In this document: positions 23,536 through 35,799 of the stretch, in pieces
Numbering within the stretch: position 1 is the first letter of the stretch
Layout: every line of letters starts with the position of its first letter
Assembly: GCA_003255025.1 (NCBI GenBank)
Contig: QANY01008723.1
Location: 620,001-684,000 of the forward strand
DNA: 64,000 nt
Direction: 5' to 3'
Source: Datisca glomerata
Taxonomy: Eukaryota; Streptophyta; Magnoliopsida; Cucurbitales; Datiscaceae
Notes under the pieces: model-generated
The model's database searches: none
The model's input: only the letters and a program-made list of their open reading frames with translations
Told to the model about the DNA's origin: nothing
Program-made: the position numbers and the translations under genes

Positions 23536-24287
23536 ACCATCTTTAGTGCGTTCATCATGATGTCATCTCATACTTTCTGCTATTTTATAAGACATATATA
23601 ACCTTTTTAATCTTGTTTTTAGAGAAAAATGACGCAACACCTTAGCTGGTATCTTGCTTATTTTCTTTTTCTATGAGTTCTCGATGAAGATCCAATATGA
23701 TTCTCATTATTGAGCCACCTTGAAGTACTTCAAGTTCTACATGATTGATCGTTAACATTATTTTTCCAACAGATTATGCAGTCATTCAGACATGTATGTA
23801 TTTTCTCATATTCAAGACCTAACTTTTTAATGAGCTTTTTCGCTTCATAAAATATCTATGGAAGCTAAACACCTTCGAGACAAGAATCATGCCATAAATC
23901 TAAAAACACGGTCAAAGATTTATCACACCATCCATTGCACTATAAACGATAGCTTTGAATATTTTTTTTACAACCAAGATATAATGATTGGTTAATATCT
24001 CTAAACAAATCATAAAAATCTTGAGCTTTTGAGTGAGGTTCAACATCATTGGCTTGCCCATAATTATTCCCACCACCCGATTGTTCATAATCATCCTCAA
24101 TTATATTTGTTTCTTGTAATGGAATAAGGTTTATATCTCATGCATTACCTGTCCTAAAAGTACCATGCAATAACTCATGCATATAATTGAAACATTCAAA
24201 TGCATGTGATGTAATCAGATTTATACATCGTTCTTCATTTACTTGAGTTTGAGGGGTACTACCCAAAATAGTTTCCCCATGAAACAC

Positions 24288-24545
24288 CTAACGAGTATAA
24301 CCTTTAACAAATCCATTATGAATTAAGTGATCGTAGATAAGATTGTTACTAATCCATATACCATTTCCACTTTTTTGACACAGACAATACATGTTTCCAT
24401 CTTCACATGCCCTCTCCAAATAAAATTTAAGAAACTCACTTACTCTGTTCAAATATTCTAGACTAAACCCTGATTTTTGAATCCAACTATTGTCTATTGT
24501 GATAATATTTTCGGACATATTCATATATAATAATAAACTTATCAT
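24288..24545 (-). pseudogene. CACTA transposase-associated N-terminal domain
   Basis: DNSWIQKSGFSLEYLNRVSE, the CEDGNMYCLCQKSGNG zinc-type stretch and YDHLIHNGFVKGYT match the N-terminal transposase-associated domain of TNP2 proteins. Its position marks the start of the broken transposase. The linking piece down to 23535 includes a short frame at 23912-24100. Confidence 0.75.
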
Positions 24546-25369
24546 ATATCTTTATTACAATATCCAAGTAAATCACAATCTATTAACACAAACAAAAAAA
24601 TTACCCAAATCCTAAACTCACCAAAAATTCCCAAAAGAAAGAAATAAAAGTTCTAACTTATTAAAATCTATACAAATTTCATCATAGTCCACCAATTTTC
24701 CTCCTACACTCAATTAGTGTCACTAGTTAGATCCAAATCAACAAAATCACATTTATATATAAACTTATAATATTTCTTAATCACAATATCCAAGTAAATC
24801 ACAATCCTAAACTCACTAAAAAATTCCCCAAAATAAAAAAAATTATAAGTTCTAAAATTGTTAAATCTAAACAAACTTCACTAATCAGATTCAAATCAAC
24901 AAAACAATCGTAAAAAAAACCCTAATCTAAAATTTAAGCAAAAAAAGGAAATCCATAATCTTCAAACAAAAAATCACGTTTAGCCAATGATTATGTACAA
25001 AAATTAGTTCACAAACATTAATGAAACCCTAGAAAAAAACATTAACAACGAATATAAAATCTATATCAAACTCACAACAATTGAAAAATTAAACAAAAAA
25101 ACATACCTCTAGAGTTTCAATGGAGACAAAAACGATAGAGAATTCGCAGATAAATAGGAGAACTACCAGAGATGAGCGCCGGCGGAGAAAGGAGGAGACA
25201 CTGACGGAGACAGAGGGTCGGGGAAGGTAGTAGAGAGAGGGAGGTGAGGGAGAGGTGAGTTTGAGATGAAGGAGGCACGGGTCTGCTCTAATGGCATACC
25301 TCGTGCGAGTTAGGGGTTATAAACCACCACAAACCTGAAACGACGTCGTTTCAATAAAAAGATTTAAAG

Positions 25370-25546
25370 AACTATACCGACAGGTTTTTTAACCGTTGGT
25401 ATAGCTTAAAGAACCGCCGGTATAAATATTAGATAAATTATCTATACCGATGATTTTAACCGCCGCTATAGGCTGAAGAAGCGTCGGTATTTCTCAGTGG
25501 TTTCTTTTTTGCCAGGAAAAAAACATCGAGGAAAATGTGTTTCCCA
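25370..25546. repeat. CACTA right subterminal repeats
   Basis: Repeats such as CTATACCGACAGG, ACCGTTGGTATAG, ACCGCCGGTATAA and CTATACCGATG appear in alternating orientation. They are related to the motifs at the left end. Confidence 0.75.
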
Positions 25547-25555
25547 GTAGTGTCA

Positions 25556-26360
25556 ATCAATTACCATACCTATGTCTCTTATTATCCCAATTATTTGTTA
25601 AATTCCATCATACATAATCTTTTGTAAAATGCTTATTTGATGGGCTTATAAATATACATGATGCATATGCCTATAGGACAAGCATTAGAATACTAGAATA
25701 TAATCAACTCCAACACTTATTACTCTTTATTCTCGTTTTTCTTCACTAGTATCAAAAATAATTTAGTTTCATATTGGTGATTTCATGTAGAGAAGAACAA
25801 CTCTCATAATAACCTACCTAAAAACTGAATGAAAAATGCCTACAAGAAGATCAAACACTACTCCTGACAATGAAAATGGGCCAGACCTTAAATCCAGCCC
25901 ACGTAGCAGTTCGTAGAAATCTAAGCTAGGTAGAAGCAATCCTTTCAAAGATGCAAACATGGAAACATGAAAAATTAAAGCAATGAATCTCTCCAAGCTA
26001 CATTGTAAACAATCCAGAAGCAAGTTGCTAACTTCACAACACGAGGTAGTGGAAAATCAAACTAATGTAAATCAACATTATCATGCAAGGGGCAAGAAAA
26101 CCATAGTAATCCAGAGGATGAGAGAGAGAGAGAGAGAGAACCAAAGAGATTAGGCTGTTGAGCAAATAAACTTGAACATGAACGGAAACTAACTACAGTA
26201 AGAAGATGTATGTAAGCGCGTATAATACAAACTTGTTACATGAGAAACGACTAAATAAAATGGAGCAAAGGGAATTCTGATGGAGCAGGATGATGAAAGA
26301 GTGTTAGAGATAAGGATGATTGAAATCAGGATGCTAGGAACCGCCATGGTGGCAAACTTA
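25556..26360. other. region ahead of gypsy element, no supported gene
   Basis: No LTR partner was identified for the gypsy element that follows. A (GA)n microsatellite is visible at 26119-26139. Confidence 0.5.
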
Positions 26361-26383
26361 GATTCTCTAACCAGATCACATCA

Positions 26384-27510
26384 TTGAGCCAAGAGATCTT
26401 ATCCACTCCAGTCTCAAAAAAATTCACTCCACCAAAATTTAGGAATTACATTGGGAAAATGAATCTCATTGATCATCTATACAATTTCAGACAAGTGAAG
26501 GCACTCGATGGGCATGATGACGAGATCATTTATAGGGTGTGGGTGTTCCCCACTAGCCTAGAAGGCAACACCCTTAAATGTTATTGTTCTCTTCCTTTAT
26601 GCTCAATTACTAACTTTTCTACTATGCATTTTATCTTTTTAAAACACTACACCACATACCGCTCGGTCAGGGAAAAAATCTATATACTTTCTCATCATCT
26701 CCATCTGGCAAAATGAATCTCAATACTTTCTAATCATCTATACAGTTTCAACAAGTGATGGCGCTGTATTGGCATGATGACGAGCTCATTTATAGGGTGT
26801 TCTTCACTAGCCTAGAAGGCCACACCTTTAAATGGTATTGTTCTCTTCATTTATGCTCAATTACTAACTTTTCTACTACATCTTTTATCTTTTAAAAACA
26901 ATACACCACATACCGCTTGGTAACGAAAAACTCTCAATTCTTTCTCACCACCCTCCATCAGAACAGGTGAATCATTATGAGACTACACACATTAGTTCAA
27001 GGAAGAGATGGCCAAAGTGGAAGATTGAGATGACCGTGTAGCAAGACTAACTTTCAGAGAAGGGTTGGACCCCTAATTCTCCATATTTGATGATTTGTCA
27101 AAAGCAAAACCACTAACTATGGTGGAAACGTTCCTTAGAGCGTAAACCTACATCAACTTAGAGGAAGAAAGGAAGAGCATGATATCATAATAACTATCTG
27201 GAGAATAGAACAACCCCAGAAAGAAGAGAGTCAAAACCTCCAACGACAAGAAGCAGTGAGAAGCAAAACAATCAAACCGATAAGAAGCAGTGAGAAGCAG
27301 AACGACCAAAATGATAGGAAAATTCTACACTCCACTTCTAGCGCCCATTAATCAAATCCTTTAGAGAATTACACATGAGCAATGGCTGAAAATGATGCCA
27401 CCATTTAGGAGAGAGTCAAGGGAAAACGAGAAAGAGAAGTATTGTTCTTTTCATAAAAGCAACGGGCACATGGCAAAAGAATTTGATCAAATTAAAGATT
27501 ATACAAAAGA
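26384..27510 (+). pseudogene. gypsy 1 gag with an internal 254-bp duplication
   Basis: FTPPKFRNYIGKMNLIDHLY and WVFPTSLEGNTLKCYCSL (26384-26716) match the retrotransposon gag core. The segment from about 26457 is repeated from about 26711 with an offset near 254 bp. Beyond it come broken frames with EMAKVED, REGLDP and LTMVETFLRA. Near 27440, YCSFHKSNGHMAKEF resembles the zinc-finger-like motif of this group, but the final Cys is Phe. Confidence 0.75.
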
Positions 27511-28179
27511 ATTCATCAACATGGGTACCTAAAATAGTATCTAACCAAGCTTGAGTGAAAGTAATCTGACAAGTGAGAATGAGAGAAAGTTATGGAGTTG
27601 CTATGGGTCATGGATACAATCATAGCCCTAACAGAGCTTGAGTGACGACGAGGAACAAATGAAAAAATTGCTATAACAAGGAGGCAATGTTTATTGACGT
27701 GAAACATAACAAAGACATTAATAGCACATTGATCATGTTTGATGATCTAGATGATGACAGACTTGAGAGAGACCATAACGGTGATGGAATTCATGAAGCT
27801 ACAAAACCCATGCTGACCTCTAGTGGGTTGTAATGGAGAGATGACATATTCTAAGGTACCCTTTTTTTCCCTATATTTGTTGAATCGTTTAATTATCCAA
27901 TAGATTTAGTAATCATAAACATGTGGTTGCTATAAAATGCAATATTGGAGAGATCATAGATTCATGATATGAAAGCAGTCGCATCCATAATAAAAATTGA
28001 AGTGTGGTAAGAAAAGATGTAGAAGAAACTATAAGGGGTGACCAAGCAGTAAAATGGTGTTGTACCATCATGCTAGTATATGCTTCAAGAAAATATGCCA
28101 TCACCAAAAGGAAACAACCAATTATATAAGAGCAATAACATCTAATGGATGAAAGTGAAACCATAGAATCCTAACAGTC

Positions 28180-29060
28180 CAGGTACGAAGCCGTAGAAGA
28201 AAGGGAGTTGGTGCCTATTGACAAGGATGACAAAACAACGAAGATAAGAGCAAACCTTTCTGAGAGGGAGAAATAAAAGATAGTCAAATTCTTGAAGCAA
28301 AATAAAGGCGTATTTGCACGTAGAATGATGAATATGCCTAGAATCAATGAAGGTCTTATATGCAACCAGTTGAACGTGACTTGGGAGTGAAGCAGAAAAA
28401 GAGGACATTCACTTTTGAAAGGTAGAAAGCAATAAAGGAGGAAGTGGATAGGCTACTTAGAGTTAGATTCATCAAAGAAGTCATGTAACCAAAATAAATA
28501 TCCAATATGGTATTAGAAAAGAAGAAAAATAGAAATTGAGAGCCTGTGTAGATTTCACGAGCCTAAAAAATGCATGCTCAAAGGGTAGATACTTGTTTCC
28601 CCGCATCGACAACCTCGTGGACGCAACCTTAGGACATGAAATGATCATCTTCAGTGACTCCTTCATCGGCTATAACGCGGTGAAAATATATTCTCTTGAT
28701 CAAGAGAAAACATATTTCATAACAGACCAAGATCTGTGTTATTATAGGGTAATGCAATTTGGAATAAAAAATGTTGAGCAACTTATTAAAGGCTGGTGAA
28801 CCATATTTTTTAAAGGTAAATTGACAAAACAATGAAAGTATATGTTGATGACATGCTGTTAAAATAATTGCAAAGGAGAAACAATGTCAACCACCTCAAA
28901 ACAGCCTTTATTGAACTATGAAAACACAACATGAAGCGGAATCTAGAAAAGTATGCTTTCATAGTACAAATGGGCACATTCATAGGGCACATGGTCACAC
29001 ACAGAGAAATTGAGGTGAAACCTGACCAAGTAAAAGCAATTACAGAGATGAAACTCCTAA
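28180..29060 (+). pseudogene. gypsy 1 reverse transcriptase
   Basis: ELVPIDKDDKTTKIRANLS and FLKQNKGVFARRMMNMPRI precede the domain. RACVDFTSLKNACSKGRYLF and PRIDNLVDATLGHEMIIFSD form the palm. YVDD is intact at 28841-28852 within VYVDDML, followed by a stop. KYAFIVQMGTFIGHMVTHRE follows. The aspartates survive but the frame does not. Confidence 0.85.
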
Positions 29061-29459
29061 AAGCCTAAAAGACATACAAAGCCTAAAAGGCAAGCTAGCG
29101 GTAATGAACAGATTCCTAGCAAAGTCCACAGGCAGATGCAAACTATCTTTGGAAGAACTAAAAAAGAGTTCGACAAAAAAAATTGTATGCAGACTGTGAA
29201 GCCGATTTGCAAAAAAAAGGAAAAAAATATCTAGCATCACCGCCGTTGCCCTCAAAACCTATCCCTCAAGACGATCTTTACTTATGCATGGCGATATTAT
29301 AAGAAATAGTTAGTGCAACACAAGAAAGTAACCTACGTAAACATGTTTGCTTTACTACCAAAAGCCTCGTAACTATAGAATTCGGAGACAAGAAAATGAA
29401 AACACGGATATTGGGTCTAGTTATAGCAATACCAAAACAATCATTATTTCCAAGCACAT

Positions 29460-29900
29460 GTGAAAATAGTACCAACTGAATTTCCCATTCAAAGCATACT
29501 TCATTACCTAGATTTGACCGGATGCATCGCTAAATGGGCACTGGAGTTGGGACAACAATTAAAGGGCATGCTCTTGGGAATTTCATTGCAGAATTCACCC
29601 AAAGAGAACTGGAAGCTACAATTCCTAGGACAGGGTATAACCTTAAATACGATTAGAAAATGTTTGTGGATAGAGCATCCGATCCCCGGGGGCAGGAGTG
29701 GGGATTATAATCCAAATAACATATGGAGAGGTCATGGAGCAAATTCTATCATTCGTTTCATTCCATCCAAAAATGAAGCGAGTACAAAGCATTGTTAGAT
29801 AGAATTCACCTCATCTTAGAACTCAGGGTAAGAAAATGTACTATTTATTGTGATTCTGAACTTGTTACTAACCAAACTACAGGAAATTATGAAACCATAG
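29460..29900 (+). pseudogene. gypsy 1 RNase H region
   Basis: Pieces in two frames (29460-29798 and a shifted neighbour) resemble the RNase H and following domain of the Tat group, with GAGV-like and FHPKMK segments in shifted frames. Recognition is weak and rests mainly on position between reverse transcriptase and integrase. Confidence 0.45.
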
Positions 29901-30142
29901 ACGAAAGGAATTCAAGTTACTTATAGGAACTAAAAGAACTGTTGGGGAAGGTCAAATAATAAAAAATCAAAATCCCATGAGGAGAAAACAACCATGCAAA
30001 TGTGCTTTCCACTCTGAGATCATCAATTGAAGTCTAAGGAAGAAGAAGTGTCCTCGTAAAATTCCTCGGAAGACCAAGCGTAAACAGTCCATCGCCTGAA
30101 ACTTACGTCGTATAAATAGAGCCCAGTTGGCAGGATCTTATA

Positions 30143-31080
30143 TTGCCAAATGATAAACTCGAGTGGTTAAGCTGCATCAACAAGCAGCCAAATAGTCACT
30201 TATTAACAAAAAGGCTTTATAGAAGATTGTTCTCAGGATCATACCTAAAATGTCTTACTCTGGAGGAGGCTAAGTACGTATTAGCCGACATTCATGAAGG
30301 AATCTGCAACAGCCACATCGAAGGGAGGTCTTTAGCATACAAAGCATTAAATGAAAGGTACTACAGGTCCAGAGAAATGTAAAAGACAAACTGTATGTAA
30401 GGAAATGCGATAGATGACAATATTTTGTTCCTACGCCAAAATTAGCTCTAGAAGTGTTGAAAATACTAGTCATCCCATTATTGTTCATGCAGTGCAGTTT
30501 AGACATTATTGGACCACTCCCAATAGTGCCAACACAAAAGACATTCCTCCATGTCGCAACGAATTACTTCACCAAGTGGATAGAATCAAAAACCTTAGCC
30601 AGAATTCGCGAAGAGGAGGTAAAATATTTAATCGAAAATCTAACATGCAAATACGAAATTTCAAAAGATTTGGTTTCAGGAAATAGGTTGCAATTTATTT
30701 GAAGAACAAATCAGAGATTTTTATGAAGGACAACAAACCAAAGCTCTATTCTCCATACCAAATTATCAAAAAGGCAACGGACAAGTGGAAAAATCAGAAA
30801 TAATGAAAAGGGACTTCGACTTGCTTGAAAGATGGGAAGCGACCCTCAAAAGACATATAAATTCATACTCCTTGAAACGGGTCAAGCAAAGAGGGTTCCA
30901 ACTGGGAGAGTTAGTTCTCAAACAGAATTTAAAGCAGATAGCGGAAAAAGTGAGTCTGAATTGGGAAGGTCTTTACATCATTAAAGCAATAAGTGAAAAT
31001 GACCATATTGGTTCCCTATAGGAGAAGGACATGAACTAGTTTATTCATTGAATGAAACTCACTGCGAAGATATTATGTAG
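30143..31080 (+). pseudogene. gypsy 1 integrase
   Basis: The H-H-C-C zinc-binding region reads RRLFSGSYLKCLTLEEAKY and IHEGICNSHIEGRSLAYKAL (30143-30382). The core starts LDIIGPLPIVPTQKTFLHVA then TNYFTKWIESKTLA (30454-30702). The C-terminal part is KQRGFQLGELVLKQN then NWEGLYIIKAIS (30785-31021). Three frames are needed to read it. Confidence 0.85.
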
Positions 31081-31779
31081 GAGTTATTTCCTTTTGTTTT
31101 CATTTATTTGAATAAAAGTTCTAAACTCCGTGATTTTTTCCCATTCAGGGTTTTTCACGTAAAATTATCTCTTCTTTTTATTATCACATTGTTTTTGTGC
31201 TACATTAGGCTAATATGGACGTAGAGTTACGAACCCAAGTTCATAGAAGTCCCTGATTCCCCCCACCAATAGATGACTTCTTGAGGCTTGTAGCTTTTTG
31301 GGGTATGCCATTTGCAGCTTGTTCCTTGTATTTTTCTTAATAAATAGCCTTGGTTATAAAAAAAAGAGTACTTATAACATAATAGCAATTAGTTATGATT
31401 TTCTTAAGATACTATTTTTCTGAAAATTGAACTCATTAATTTTTTTAATGCATCCCAAATGTGCAGCACATTAACTAGGTACTCCACCTAATGACCAAGG
31501 TAAGTCACTCTACATGACTGAGTTAATGTTCTAAAGTCTTTCTTAGTATATCTCTCAGCTTCACTAGAGTGTAAAAAAATATGTACAAGTCATAAATAAC
31601 TCTCGGTTAAGTATATTATGCTTGTAGCTCTTTTACAAAAAAGTATTGCATGTAATATAAAAATGTTCATTGTTATAATTCAAAAATAATGCCCAAATAA
31701 CCATAAAATTCTCGTGCTTTTAGAGAACAATCCCAACAATCTCCTATTTGTCCTAAATAACCTCCACAACCATCTTTAT
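31081..31779. other. gypsy 1 downstream region, no supported gene
   Basis: Non-coding; likely the tail of the gypsy element followed by unassigned DNA. No LTR boundary could be placed. Confidence 0.4.
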
Positions 31780-32568
31780 CAAGAGATTTGCCTCGGAAAT
31801 GGAAATGCGATGAACTTATTTCTCTAGAAACGTATATCAAGCACAAATCCAATGCTCGTACACCACGAGTCATGCCTTTTTTCAGAGTTTATCATGACTT
31901 TACCTACTCGAAAGCTCTCCAATCTATTTCAACCTTACGCTCTTCTATTTCCCTCTTGCTTGTATACTTTCTTGCCTTTTAGAGATGTTTACTCTTTGTT
32001 CATGATAGTAATGCCGTTTCTATTTCATTTGTCCAGAAGATGAACGTTAATGTTTTTTCACATTCTGCTGCTAAGATCGAGAAAGGAAATCAGAGTGTTG
32101 GTGAATTCCTGTAGCGATACCTTTATAGCTTTCTTAGTGGTGTTATAGTTTAACGAGGCGAAGCTTCCCTTGCTCTTATCCCATGATCTACTTTCTCAAG
32201 CTCGTTAGAATCTATCCTAAATTCAAATCGCTTCTGCCTTAAGATTGAGCTTGTCCAGCCTCCCAATATCGTGTTTCCTTTGGAGCAATTCACATTCTTC
32301 CTTTCAGTTTCATGTCTCTATTCACCAACGTCTCCTCCACTCTCATTCTTGAGGTCCTTCAGCGACTTCTAGCTTCTCTTCTTTCTTCTCGTTTTCAAGT
32401 GGTTATGAAACATGTTTGTCCAAGTCCATTTGAATTATCCCATATTGTTAATTTGGTAATTCCTCTCAGACAACTACAATGTATTTATAACGCTAATTTT
32501 CTTGTCATTACTTCTGATTCTTGACATTTGTGATGTGCTTAGAGATCTTAATGACGTTACTTTCAAAG
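31780..32568. repeat. unidentified ~0.78-kb repeat, copy A
   Basis: Aligns along its whole length, in the same orientation, with 37035-37812. Shared landmarks include GTCATGCCTTTTTT, TTTATCATGACTTTACCTAC, AAGATTGAGCTTGTCCA, CTCCTCCACTCTCATTCTTG and ACTTCTGATTCTTGAC. Small indels separate the copies. No domain was recognised in any frame. Confidence 0.85.
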
Positions 32569-34344
32569 TATTTAGGCAACATATTTAGGAAACCTATTTC
32601 ATTAAGGATTACTCTTTTTTATATATAGGTTTACTTCCTAAAAGTGAAACCAATTTAAGCTTCCAAATGCTGAAAACTTTTTAAATTAGATCCTAAAATC
32701 AAACTCATTTTGAAGCGCCATTCCCTATCCATTACGGCACAATTATCAAAACTCGCAGGTAACATTTACACCCCATGGTTATGTAAAAACTTTTAAAATT
32801 ACATAAATGTTCTATCACATCCAATTGTTTTAAAAAGTTAATTTTCTATTTTCTCCCAGCTGTTTTACTTCCACCCAAACATATAATAGAAACTTTTTTT
32901 TTCAATTATTTTGTTTGATGTTGAACAGAAAATCATAATATTGAATGATTGGAGATGATGCAAGAGCTCGCTTTAGATGCTCTTTCAGTTATGCAGACAT
33001 TTTGTTCAAATGCTACGCAGTATTATGTAATGTGCCACATACTCTATCCTTGTTCAGTTCAGAAGATAACAGTGATAACAATTTAGCATGAATTGCGAAA
33101 AAATAAACTAGGGAAGGACATTTTTGCACAGCATAAGGTGCACATCAACAAAGTTGGGTTTTCAATTGGAGTGAATTTCTCCTGATGATGCAGTTCTTCA
33201 AATTCGAAGAACTCATTCACTCTCTCTCTCTTCGGAACATTATGAATAAAATATTATATTTTAAATATAATGAAAACAAGTTATATGGAGAGGGCCGAAA
33301 ACTTAGGTATTCCAAGAGTACCGGAAACTTTTCTGCACCCGACCCCCGACCTCAACATGAATCTGCAATACTCTGTTTTAGGTGTCTAAGGCAGATGAAT
33401 GTTCCATAAAAGATGTCTCTGTATACACCAACGAGAAAGGTATACTATTCTTTAGTACTGACTAAACTTGAAATTTTTGGATTGGCAAAGTGTTCAACAT
33501 GTTCCATTCTCATCCCATGCTCAATAAAATGGTCAAGGAATCAGGGAAGAAATTTCTGAATAGCATGTCTCCAAGCAGAAAATATTGGTTAACCAATTAT
33601 AACAAATCAACTCATGTCTAAAGAACAATAAAAAGGAAAAACGTTTGAAGAGTTCATTGCTGAATGCAAATATGAGATTCCTGAAACATGACCATGTTTT
33701 CCAAACATCAACCAACAAACACTGTCATCAATGTTCTATCTCTATCTTCCACATCAAAATAGGGAAGCAAGAACTGGGTTTTAAGGCACAAAAGATGTAG
33801 ATTAAGAGTAGGCATTGCCACAACAGAAACACCCAGACTACAATTTTGGGCTAATATAACATGTATATGAAGAAAAGGCAAATATCAAAACTTAGATTGG
33901 AAGAAGACCAGACCGATTACTCAATGATGATTTTCTACAGAAGTGAGGCATATAACTCATATAACTACTTAAAGATTGAAAATTCTCTTTCCAATTCAAA
34001 TTAAACTCATGTCTATGCCAAAGCTTCAATAAACTCTTCCTTTGGAGAGTAGGGAGTGAGAACAAAATACCATATAATCCTAAAACCTTTGAATCAAGGA
34101 CTTCAGAGAAAAATCAATGGCATGTTGGCTGAGGAGCTCAAACCATGAAAGCAGTAAAAAAGAAAGTCATTTGAATTATCACAATATTATCCAACTAGAC
34201 TAGAAATTAAAGGGAGGAAAACAAACCTGAAAAAATATATGTCATTCGATTCAAGAAGTTGAAATGTAAAAAAGAAAAAAAATCAATAAAAGAAAGTTGA
34301 TAAAAATTTTGACCCATTTGGTTCCATGACAAAGTTTTAACCTC
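32569..34344. other. 3' flank of the EF-Tu gene, no other gene
   Basis: Contains the presumed 3' untranslated region of the EF-Tu gene near 34200-34344. No other coding region was found. Confidence 0.5.
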
Positions 34345-35799
34345 TCACTCGATAATGGATTGAATAACACCAGCTCCAACAGTCTTCCCACCCTCTCTAA
34401 TAGCAAACCTCATTCCTTGTTCACAAGCCACGGGCATTATCAGTTCAACAACCATTTTCACACGGTCTCCAGGCATGACCATTTTAGACTCCTCATCCTT
34501 GTCATTCATAATCGTAGCCACCTTACCAGTTACATCAGTAGTCCTCATGTAAAATTGAGGCCTATATCCTGCGAAAAACGGTGAATGCCTACCACCTTCT
34601 TCCTTCTTTAACACATACACAACCGCCTCAAACTTGGTATGTGGTGTTATGCTGCCTGGCTTAGCCAAAACCATCCCTCTCTGTATATCAACCTTCTGAA
34701 TACCTCTCAGCAACAACCCCACATTATCACCAGCCATAGCATCATCAAGAATTTTCTGAAACATTTCCACTCCAGTCACCGTAGTGTTACGGGTTTCCCT
34801 CAATCCCACAATATCTACTGTATCTCCTACCTTAATAGTACCTCTTTCGACACGGCCTGTGGCCACAGTTCCACGCCCCGTAATCGAAAAGACGTCTTCA
34901 ATAGCTAGCAAAAATGGAAGATCGACTTGTCTTTGGGGGATGGGTATATAACTGTCTACAGAATCCATAAGCTCATAAATCTTATCCACCCACTGGTTTT
35001 CGCCTCGTTTAATACTAGGATTAGCCATTAAAGCTTCCAAAGCTAACAGAGCAGAACCAGAAATAATGGGCACATCATCACCAGGGAATTCATAGGATGA
35101 AAGTAACTCACGCACCTCCAATTCCACAAGCTGCAAAAGCTCCTCATCGTCAACTTGGTCCTGTTTATTAAGGAAAACTACCATATTAGGAACACCGACT
35201 TGCTTGGCCAACAAAATATGCTCTTTAGTCTGTGGCATCGGGCCGTCGGCACCTGAAACGACGAGAATTGCTCCATCCATTTGGGCTGCACCAGTAATCA
35301 TGTTTTTGACGTAGTCAGCGTGCCCGGGGCAATCGACGTGAGCATAGTGCCGGTTCTCAGTCTCATACTCGACGGTGGCAGTGTTGATTGTGATACCGCG
35401 AGCTCGTTCTTCAGGGGCAGCATCAATTTCATCATACTTCTTTGGCGCACTATTGCCCATAGAAGCTAAGGCCATGGTTAGGGCGGCAGTGAGGGTAGTT
35501 TTACCGTGGTCGACATGGCCTATTGTACCGATATTGACATGGGGTTTCTTGCGCTCAAATTTACCACGAGCAGCTCGGACTGTGAAGGAGCGTCGGCGGA
35601 TTATTGTGTCGGTGGATGAAGAGGAAGATAGGTGGGTAATGGTGGAAGCGTTGAGGAAAGAAGACGAGAGATTGGTTTTGGAGGTGGATTTGGTACGGAA
35701 GTTGGAGAGTGATGTTGGAGATGAAGATGGAGATGGGGAGGCATGTGGGTATATGAGCTTCGAGGAAGCTGAAGCTGTTGCAGAGGAAATCGTCGCCAT
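34345..35799 (-). CDS. TUFA: plastid elongation factor Tu, nuclear-encoded
   Basis: A single uninterrupted 484-codon frame. EF-Tu is the GTPase that carries aminoacyl-tRNA to the ribosome; this form acts in the plastid stroma. Residues 1 to about 76 are rich in Ser, Thr and Ala with few acidic residues, a typical chloroplast transit peptide. The mature part begins near [17 protein letters not shown]-binding motifs are GHVDHGKT (94-101), RGITI (134-138), DCPGH (156-160), NKQD (211-214) and SGSALL (248-253). Domains 2 and 3 follow, with [13 protein letters not shown] and a complete C-terminus [14 protein letters not shown]. The start sits in CCGCCATGGCG, a strong plant context, behind a pyrimidine-rich leader. 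There is no intron, as is usual for plant tufA genes. All key residues are present, so it is probably functional. It lies between two direct repeat copies. Confidence 0.98.
   Translation of the reverse strand: MATISSATASASSKLIYPHASPSPSSSPTSLSNFRTKSTSKTNLSSSFLNASTITHLSSSSSTDTIIRRRSFTVRAARGKFERKKPHVNIGTIGHVDHGKTTLTAALTMALASMGNSAPKKYDEIDAAPEERARGITINTATVEYETENRHYAHVDCPGHADYVKNMITGAAQMDGAILVVSGADGPMPQTKEHILLAKQVGVPNMVVFLNKQDQVDDEELLQLVELEVRELLSSYEFPGDDVPIISGSALLALEALMANPSIKRGENQWVDKIYELMDSVDSYIPIPQRQVDLPFLLAIEDVFSITGRGTVATGRVERGTIKVGDTVDIVGLRETRNTTVTGVEMFQKILDDAMAGDNVGLLLRGIQKVDIQRGMVLAKPGSITPHTKFEAVVYVLKKEEGGRHSPFFAGYRPQFYMRTTDVTGKVATIMNDKDEESKMVMPGDRVKMVVELIMPVACEQGMRFAIREGGKTVGAGVIQSIIE

Larger units (their letters stand above)
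20095..25552 (-). mobile_element. complete CACTA (En/Spm-type) transposon
   Basis: The left end is CACTACACGAAAAAAAC and the right end is the complement of CACTACTGGGAAACAC, the CACTA terminal motif. It is flanked by the 3-bp duplication TCA on both sides (20092-20094 and 25553-25555), as expected for this superfamily. Length is 5458 bp. Both ends carry clustered subterminal repeats. Inside, on the minus strand, lie the remains of a TNP2-type transposase (about 24545 to 21600) and a second, Ptta/En/Spm-type protein piece (20831-21166). Frames are broken, so the element is not autonomous, but its ends and target duplication are intact. Confidence 0.95.
26384..31080 (+). mobile_element. decayed Ty3/gypsy element 1 (Tat/Ogre-type)
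   Basis: Gag, reverse transcriptase, RNase H and integrase pieces follow in order on the plus strand. Wording of the conserved blocks (VDATLGHEM in reverse transcriptase, LTLEEAKYVLADIHEGIC in integrase) matches the Tat/Ogre group from memory. Frequent stops and frameshifts make it non-functional. No LTR pair was found within the window, so the termini are approximate. Confidence 0.85.
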
